From the NCBI GenBank assembly GCA_910578405.1, contig CAJTQO010000017.1:1-55165 (forward strand): a stretch of DNA of 55,165 bases, in the 5' to 3' direction. The notes beneath the pieces are model-generated. The model was not told the origin of the DNA and made no database searches. It was given only the letters and a program-made list of their open reading frames with translations. Each line of letters starts with the position of its first letter. Positions within the stretch are counted from its first letter, which is position 1. This DNA comes from an uncultured Lachnospiraceae bacterium. Lineage in GTDB: Bacteria; Bacillota; Clostridia; Lachnospirales; Lachnospiraceae. The position numbers and the translations under genes are program-made. Positions 51,320 through 55,165 of the stretch are shown one piece after another.

Positions 51320-51352
51320 ACAGGGTCAGTGAGCGGTATGACCCTGTTTTTC
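51320..51352 (+). terminator. Rho-independent terminator after the sugar kinase gene
   Basis: ACAGGGTCA (51320-51328) pairs perfectly with TGACCCTGT (51339-51347), followed by TTTTC. Confidence 0.88.
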
Positions 51353-51470
51353 TTTCGGAACAGTGTACGGTAGATTTCCATATCCGGCGTTTTAGGGAGA
51401 TGGCTGGGCTGCGGGCGGATAAGCTCTTTTAATATGGAGTAAAGACAGAGAAAGAGGAAAGGGAAAGAAC

Positions 51471-53117
51471 GTGTTACATAGGATTTATGAGAAATACAAG
51501 GGAAGGGTCAATTTATGGTATGCCTTTTTTGCGATGATGTTTTCGGCAATGTTAGTGATTAGCCGTCATATTTTCTATACGGAGGCAGAAACATCCACAA
51601 TAGATAATGTTTTTGTAACGGATTTTCATTTTGTGGATTTTATTGCGTGGATTGGCATTCTTCCAGTGGTTTATCTGGCAATGAAAGCAGTTGCTTATAT
51701 GTGTATGGTTGGAAGCGGCGCGCTTTTTCGGGAAAAGGAAACATATAAGAGGGGAATATGGGTATTGGCAGGCGCGTTTGCGTTGCTGATGCTAGTGTGG
51801 TTTCCTTATCTGCCGTCCTATTGGCCGGGCGGGATTTATGCGGATACGGTTGATTCTATCCAAATGGCTTTGTATAAGGATGCGTTAGACAGCCATAATC
51901 CAGTATGGTATACGATGCTCTGGCGGTTTATGTTTTGGATTACGGGCGCATTTTCAGGGGAAGGGGAATATGGAGGGCTGAAGCTTTTTACAGTGGTGCA
52001 GACAATTGTGTTGGCATTGGCGTTGGCATATTTTATTTACAGGTGTTGCCAGTGGGGACTTCATAAAGCATTCCTCCTTTTCTGGCTGCTTATATTTGCT
52101 CTGTTTCCATTGTATCCCTTTTATGGAATATCTTTATGGAAAGACACCCTGTTTTCCGTGGCGGTTTTTTTGTTTTCCATTTTTTTGTATGATACTTTTT
52201 CCAGGGGAGATGGGGAGATATCCGGCAGGCAGTTGGCAGAGTATTGCCTGTTTAGCATATGTATTATTTTTCTTAGAAACAATGGCCTCTATGTGTTTGC
52301 CTTTTATGCGGCAATGATTCTTTTGCTTTGTTTAAAGCGAAAGAAAACGGCGGTAAAAATAGCGATTGCGTCCGTGCTTTTATTGTTCTTTTCAGGAATG
52401 CTCCAAGGACCTGTATATGACTGGCGCGGATATAACATAGACCGCACAACGGAAAGCCTTGGGATACCGCTCCAACAGATAGCGTATATTGTATCCACCG
52501 ATGGAGTGGTATCGGAAGCTGACAGGGAAGTTCTGGAGCAAATGCTGCCAATGGAGCGGTGGAGGGAACTTTATAATCCAATCGTAGCCGACCCGATTAA
52601 ATTTGCGCCGGAGTTTGGCCGGGCATATTTGGAAGAAAACGCCGGGGAATTTATGCGTACCTATTTGCATATGATATGCCAAAACCCGGTGAAGGCATGG
52701 AAAGCATATTTGCTTAGCTCTATGGGTTTTTGGGATATCTTTGAAAGTTCATCCACGGCTTATATTTGCAACTTCCATTTTGGCAATGCGGAATATTTTA
52801 TGAGCGATTATTTTGATTATTATTTGCATTTCTCCTTTCGGAATCTGGTAGAACCGAAAGGGTATTTGAGCGCTGCCCTTTTTGCCTGGCTGATGCTTGG
52901 CGTTATTTTCGTTTGCCTGGCCCAAAGGAACGTTAAGGGATTGATTGCCATTATGCCTGGGCTTGGGGTGTGGCTATCGGTTATGATAGCAGCCCCTGTG
53001 GCGTTTTCCTTTCGGTATGTATATGCGCTATTCCTTTGTATGCCGCTGTATCTGTTGATTGGAGCCGCTTCTTTTCGTCATGGGCCGTCAGGTGAGGAAC
53101 CGCCTGGCGCGGTATGA
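51471..53117 (+). CDS. DUF6020-like polytopic membrane protein
   Basis: A 548-residue integral membrane protein. Seen: about ten to twelve hydrophobic helices, for example FFAMMFSAMLVISRHIFY and LFTVVQTIVLALALAYFIY; the conserved segment YLPSYWPGGIYADTVDSIQMA followed by SHNPVWYTMLWRFMF, and YPFYGISLWKDTLFSVAV, which fit the DUF6020 family and the general look of GT-C-type glycosyltransferases with an Asp-rich first loop; and an extracytoplasmic domain (about 315-430, DREVLEQMLPMERWRELYNPIV). The first codon is GTG at 51471, with AGGAAAGGG upstream. It is monocistronic. A role in wall or surface-polymer assembly is inference. Confidence 0.8.
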   Translation: MLHRIYEKYKGRVNLWYAFFAMMFSAMLVISRHIFYTEAETSTIDNVFVTDFHFVDFIAWIGILPVVYLAMKAVAYMCMVGSGALFREKETYKRGIWVLAGAFALLMLVWFPYLPSYWPGGIYADTVDSIQMALYKDALDSHNPVWYTMLWRFMFWITGAFSGEGEYGGLKLFTVVQTIVLALALAYFIYRCCQWGLHKAFLLFWLLIFALFPLYPFYGISLWKDTLFSVAVFLFSIFLYDTFSRGDGEISGRQLAEYCLFSICIIFLRNNGLYVFAFYAAMILLLCLKRKKTAVKIAIASVLLLFFSGMLQGPVYDWRGYNIDRTTESLGIPLQQIAYIVSTDGVVSEADREVLEQMLPMERWRELYNPIVADPIKFAPEFGRAYLEENAGEFMRTYLHMICQNPVKAWKAYLLSSMGFWDIFESSSTAYICNFHFGNAEYFMSDYFDYYLHFSFRNLVEPKGYLSAALFAWLMLGVIFVCLAQRNVKGLIAIMPGLGVWLSVMIAAPVAFSFRYVYALFLCMPLYLLIGAASFRHGPSGEEPPGAV

Positions 53118-53204
53118 TGGGTTTCTCATTCTATACTTTCATTTTGTGTAAGCCGGTGTTTGCCTGGATTGTCCGGACGGCAGGAGCGCAAAAGGCTTTA
53201 TATA

Positions 53205-54203
53205 TTATGGCATACCGGAAGAACGCAGTATTCTTCCGTCTGAGGTAAGGAAAGCCGCTTCCACCCCTGGCAGGGTTTCCACAAGAGCCATTCCTTCTTC
53301 TTCACCCAGCAGGAAACAGGCAGTGGACAGAGCGTCGCCCTCCAGGGAGGAATCACATACAATTGTGACTTCCGACAGTGTGTTCCAGACCGGATAGCCC
53401 GTTGCCGTATCCAGGATATGATGAAAGATACGGCCATCTTTCTCAAAAAATCGTTCATAGTTACCGGAAGAGACGATGGACTGTCCAGTAAGGGAAAGAG
53501 TGTAAGCAGTGGTTCCGCTGGGGGCAAAAGGCTTTTGCACCCCTACTTTAAAAGGGGAGCCGTCCGGTTTGCACCCAATGGCTAACACATTGCCTCCCAA
53601 ATTAATCAAAGCGCTTTCCACGCCCTTAGAAACCAGATATTCTTTCAAACGGTCTGCAATATAACCTTTTGCAATAAAACCCAGGTCAAGTTCCGCCTCC
53701 GGGTCATTCAGCGCCGCCATATTGCCTTCCACTGTAACCAAGCGATAATTTACGTGGGTCAGAGCCTGAGCCAATGCATCACTGTCAGGAAGGACGGCGG
53801 CCTGTGGGTCTGTGAAGTTCCATAGTCGGTTCACGCTTCCGATGGTGGGGTCAACTTTCCCGTTCGTCAATTCGGCATAAGCGAGGGCGGCGCGTAAAAG
53901 AGTCAGCGTGTCTTCCTGCAGTCTGACATAGCCGCCGTCCGCGTGGTTCAATTTCCAGACATCGCTGTTTTCTTTTGTCCGGCTTAACATATCTTCATAT
54001 TTTTGCGCCAACATAAAGCACTGCTCTAACAGTTCTTCATTCCGGCTGTCATAGATAGTAATCTGTATCACTGTATCAAAATAAAATCCCTGTCGGCGGA
54101 TTGGCTCCACTTTCTGGCTGCAGCCAGGGAAACATACGGCTGTCAGTAGGAAGAACAGGGACAGGAAAAGAAGAAGGATATTTTGGATTCGCTTTTGTTT
54201 CAT
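53205..54203 (-). CDS. apbE: FAD:protein FMN transferase (ApbE), lipoprotein
   Basis: A 332-residue exported enzyme that attaches FMN through a phosphodiester bond to a Thr of partner flavoproteins such as Rnf and Nqr subunits. Seen: a lipoprotein signal (hydrophobic run then FPGC with Cys28), VDPTIGSVNRLWNF, LDLGFIAKGYIADRLKEYL, INLGGNVLAIG, HHILDTATGYPV and CDSSLEGDALSTACFLLGEEEG, where the Asp residues bind Mg2+. All motifs of the family are intact. AAAAGGAG precedes the ATG on the minus strand. No rnf operon lies in the window; in such anaerobes the target could be Rnf or an extracellular flavoprotein. It is divergent from the helicase gene. Confidence 0.94.
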   Translation of the reverse strand: MKQKRIQNILLLFLSLFFLLTAVCFPGCSQKVEPIRRQGFYFDTVIQITIYDSRNEELLEQCFMLAQKYEDMLSRTKENSDVWKLNHADGGYVRLQEDTLTLLRAALAYAELTNGKVDPTIGSVNRLWNFTDPQAAVLPDSDALAQALTHVNYRLVTVEGNMAALNDPEAELDLGFIAKGYIADRLKEYLVSKGVESALINLGGNVLAIGCKPDGSPFKVGVQKPFAPSGTTAYTLSLTGQSIVSSGNYERFFEKDGRIFHHILDTATGYPVWNTLSEVTIVCDSSLEGDALSTACFLLGEEEGMALVETLPGVEAAFLTSDGRILRSSGMP

Positions 54204-54307
54204 AACAGCAGCTCCTTTTTTAGCGTTATAATATCAATGCATTCAGTATAACAGAGAATGTAGGAAGAGAAAAGGGAAACCAAACATGGGAATCAAGTTT
54301 ATTCTAA

Positions 54308-54336
54308 TTGCTAAGTTTTATCTTTTCTGCTATGAT
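54308..54336 (+). promoter_or_regulatory. Promoter of the SWIM/SNF2 helicase gene
   Basis: TTGCTA at 54308-54313 and TATGAT at 54331-54336 with a 17-nt spacer; TGC before the -10 makes it an extended TGnTATGAT. Confidence 0.55.
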
Positions 54337-54403
54337 GTGAAAGAAAACAACAGATGGGGAAAATCAGGAAGTTTAACGAAAAATAGAAAAAGGAATCATA
54401 GTC

Positions 54404-55165
54404 ATGCTGACAAAGAACGATATAAGACAAATGGCAGAAAGCGCAATTTATGCGCGTGGAATGGAAATATACCAGGCCGGGAAAATATTGAATTTCCATG
54501 TGCAGGAAGAGGAAAAAGGAACGTTTGGAATGGAGGCGACGGTCAAAGGCAGCTCCTGGAATGTTTATAAGGTAGAGCTTTCCTATAATAATGTAAGCGG
54601 GGAACTGACAGAGAGCTATTGTTCTTGCCGCGCTTTTTACAATTATAACGGTTTGTGCAAACATTGCATAGCGGCATTGATGGAATTTGTGGATTATGAG
54701 GAAAAATATCCGCTGTTGTTTATGATGCGGCCAGGGAAAGGGCAGAATCAGCCTGTGGCGCGTAAAACTATGGGGACGACTCCGGCTATGAAGGAACTTT
54801 TGACAAAAAGTTTCCTGCAGCGCGCCTATCCGATGATGTATGGGGAAGTTTACGGGAAAGTAAGCCTGGAGCCTTACTTAGAGTTAGAGCGGGGCAGAAT
54901 AACGGTGGAGTTTCGTCTGGGGCTTTCCAAGAAATATGTGTTGAAAGATGTGTTTGCTTTTGCAAAAAATATAAAAGAAGCCGCCCGGTATTCCTATGGG
55001 AAACAATTGGAATTTACCCATATGAAGGAAGCCTTTGCGGATGGCTCCAAGAAGCTGGTGGATTTCATTGTACAGTGGACGGAGGATAATGCAGAACGGC
55101 ATTTTGCCTATTTCGGTTTTGGACTTAGTCAAAATTTCCAGAAAGTGAGGGCAATGGAATTAGAC
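54404..55165 (+). CDS. SWIM zinc-finger SNF2-family helicase, N-terminal part (runs off window)
   Basis: The frame is open from the ATG at 54404 to the last base, 254 codons without a stop. Seen: a SWIM-type zinc finger with C73-x-C75 and C85-x-H87 (SYCSCRAFY, GLCKHCIA), preceded by the usual beta strands (VYKVELSYNNVSGELTES), and then the start of a domain like the SNF2-associated region of bacterial Swi2/Snf2 proteins (YLELERGRITVEFRLGLSKKYVLKDVFAF). Full-length members are about 1000-1100 residues and carry the helicase at the C terminus, which is outside the window. AAAAGGA lies about 10 nt before the ATG. Function in DNA repair or transcription is assumed from the family. Confidence 0.8.
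   Translation, partial: MLTKNDIRQMAESAIYARGMEIYQAGKILNFHVQEEEKGTFGMEATVKGSSWNVYKVELSYNNVSGELTESYCSCRAFYNYNGLCKHCIAALMEFVDYEEKYPLLFMMRPGKGQNQPVARKTMGTTPAMKELLTKSFLQRAYPMMYGEVYGKVSLEPYLELERGRITVEFRLGLSKKYVLKDVFAFAKNIKEAARYSYGKQLEFTHMKEAFADGSKKLVDFIVQWTEDNAERHFAYFGFGLSQNFQKVRAMELD

Noticed and set aside
50989..51432. 147-codon ORF overlapping the end of the sugar kinase
   Set aside because: It lies in another frame of a clear kinase gene and runs through a perfect terminator.

Overview
The window looks like chromosomal DNA from an anaerobic, spore-forming Firmicute, most likely a Lachnospiraceae-type Clostridium relative. The evidence is an alpha/beta-type small acid-soluble spore protein, a YtaF-like sporulation membrane protein, a BofC-like C-terminal module, clostridial families (DUF4364, DUF6020, DUF3788, DUF5722 as I read them), RqcH, strong AGGAGG-type ribosome sites, and an indolepyruvate:ferredoxin oxidoreductase operon typical of amino-acid fermenters. 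There are no phage structural genes, transposases, rRNA or tRNA genes and no CRISPR array. Most of it is ordinary housekeeping DNA in short operons on both strands.

Layout. 1-5 kb: end of a dispersed inverted-repeat element, a KptA-type RNA phosphotransferase, a mini MGMT-family protein with two tiny ORFs, and a large surface transglutaminase-like protein. 5-13 kb: siroheme reductase (minus), BofC-like membrane protein, proA, rarA, a membrane-anchored DUF5722 glycosidase-like protein. 12.7-14.6 kb (minus): malic enzyme and DUF4364 regulator. 15-18 kb: zinc-ribbon membrane protein, membrane-fused spermidine-synthase-like protein, XRE regulator. 18-22.6 kb: iorA-iorB-paaK-like-ACT operon for aryl-pyruvate oxidation, preceded by a short overlapping leader ORF. 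22.8-30 kb: DEAD-box helicase, SprT/YgjP-like metallopeptidase, TPR membrane protein, a secreted four-repeat protein, a small alarmone synthetase with an ANT(6)-like nucleotidyltransferase, DUF3788. 30-41 kb: MecA-type PBP, amidohydrolase, SASP, RqcH, rubredoxin-glutamate-synthase-like protein, Ca2+-type P-ATPase. 41-55 kb: YtaF, ABC exporter with a repeat-rich leader, truncated SDR, beta-CASP metallo-beta-lactamase protein, thyA-folA, a ParB-like/BMP fusion, metallophosphoesterase, ROK sugar kinase, DUF6020 membrane protein, ApbE lipoprotein and the start of a SWIM/SNF2 helicase that runs off the window.

The least expected signals are non-coding: (i) five related copies of a roughly 0.1-0.2 kb element with about 26-bp terminal inverted repeats scattered between genes; (ii) a tandem 62-bp hairpin repeat forming the leader of the ABC exporter; (iii) a 28-codon leader ORF containing Tyr and Trp that overlaps the start of iorA, next to a perfect 12-bp inverted repeat flanking the promoter; (iv) a palindrome that fills a promoter spacer. 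Among proteins, the cytosolic ParB-like/BMP fusion, the four-repeat secreted protein and the PaaK-like enzyme with an altered nucleotide loop stand out. All family calls come from reading motifs by eye; no database search was run.
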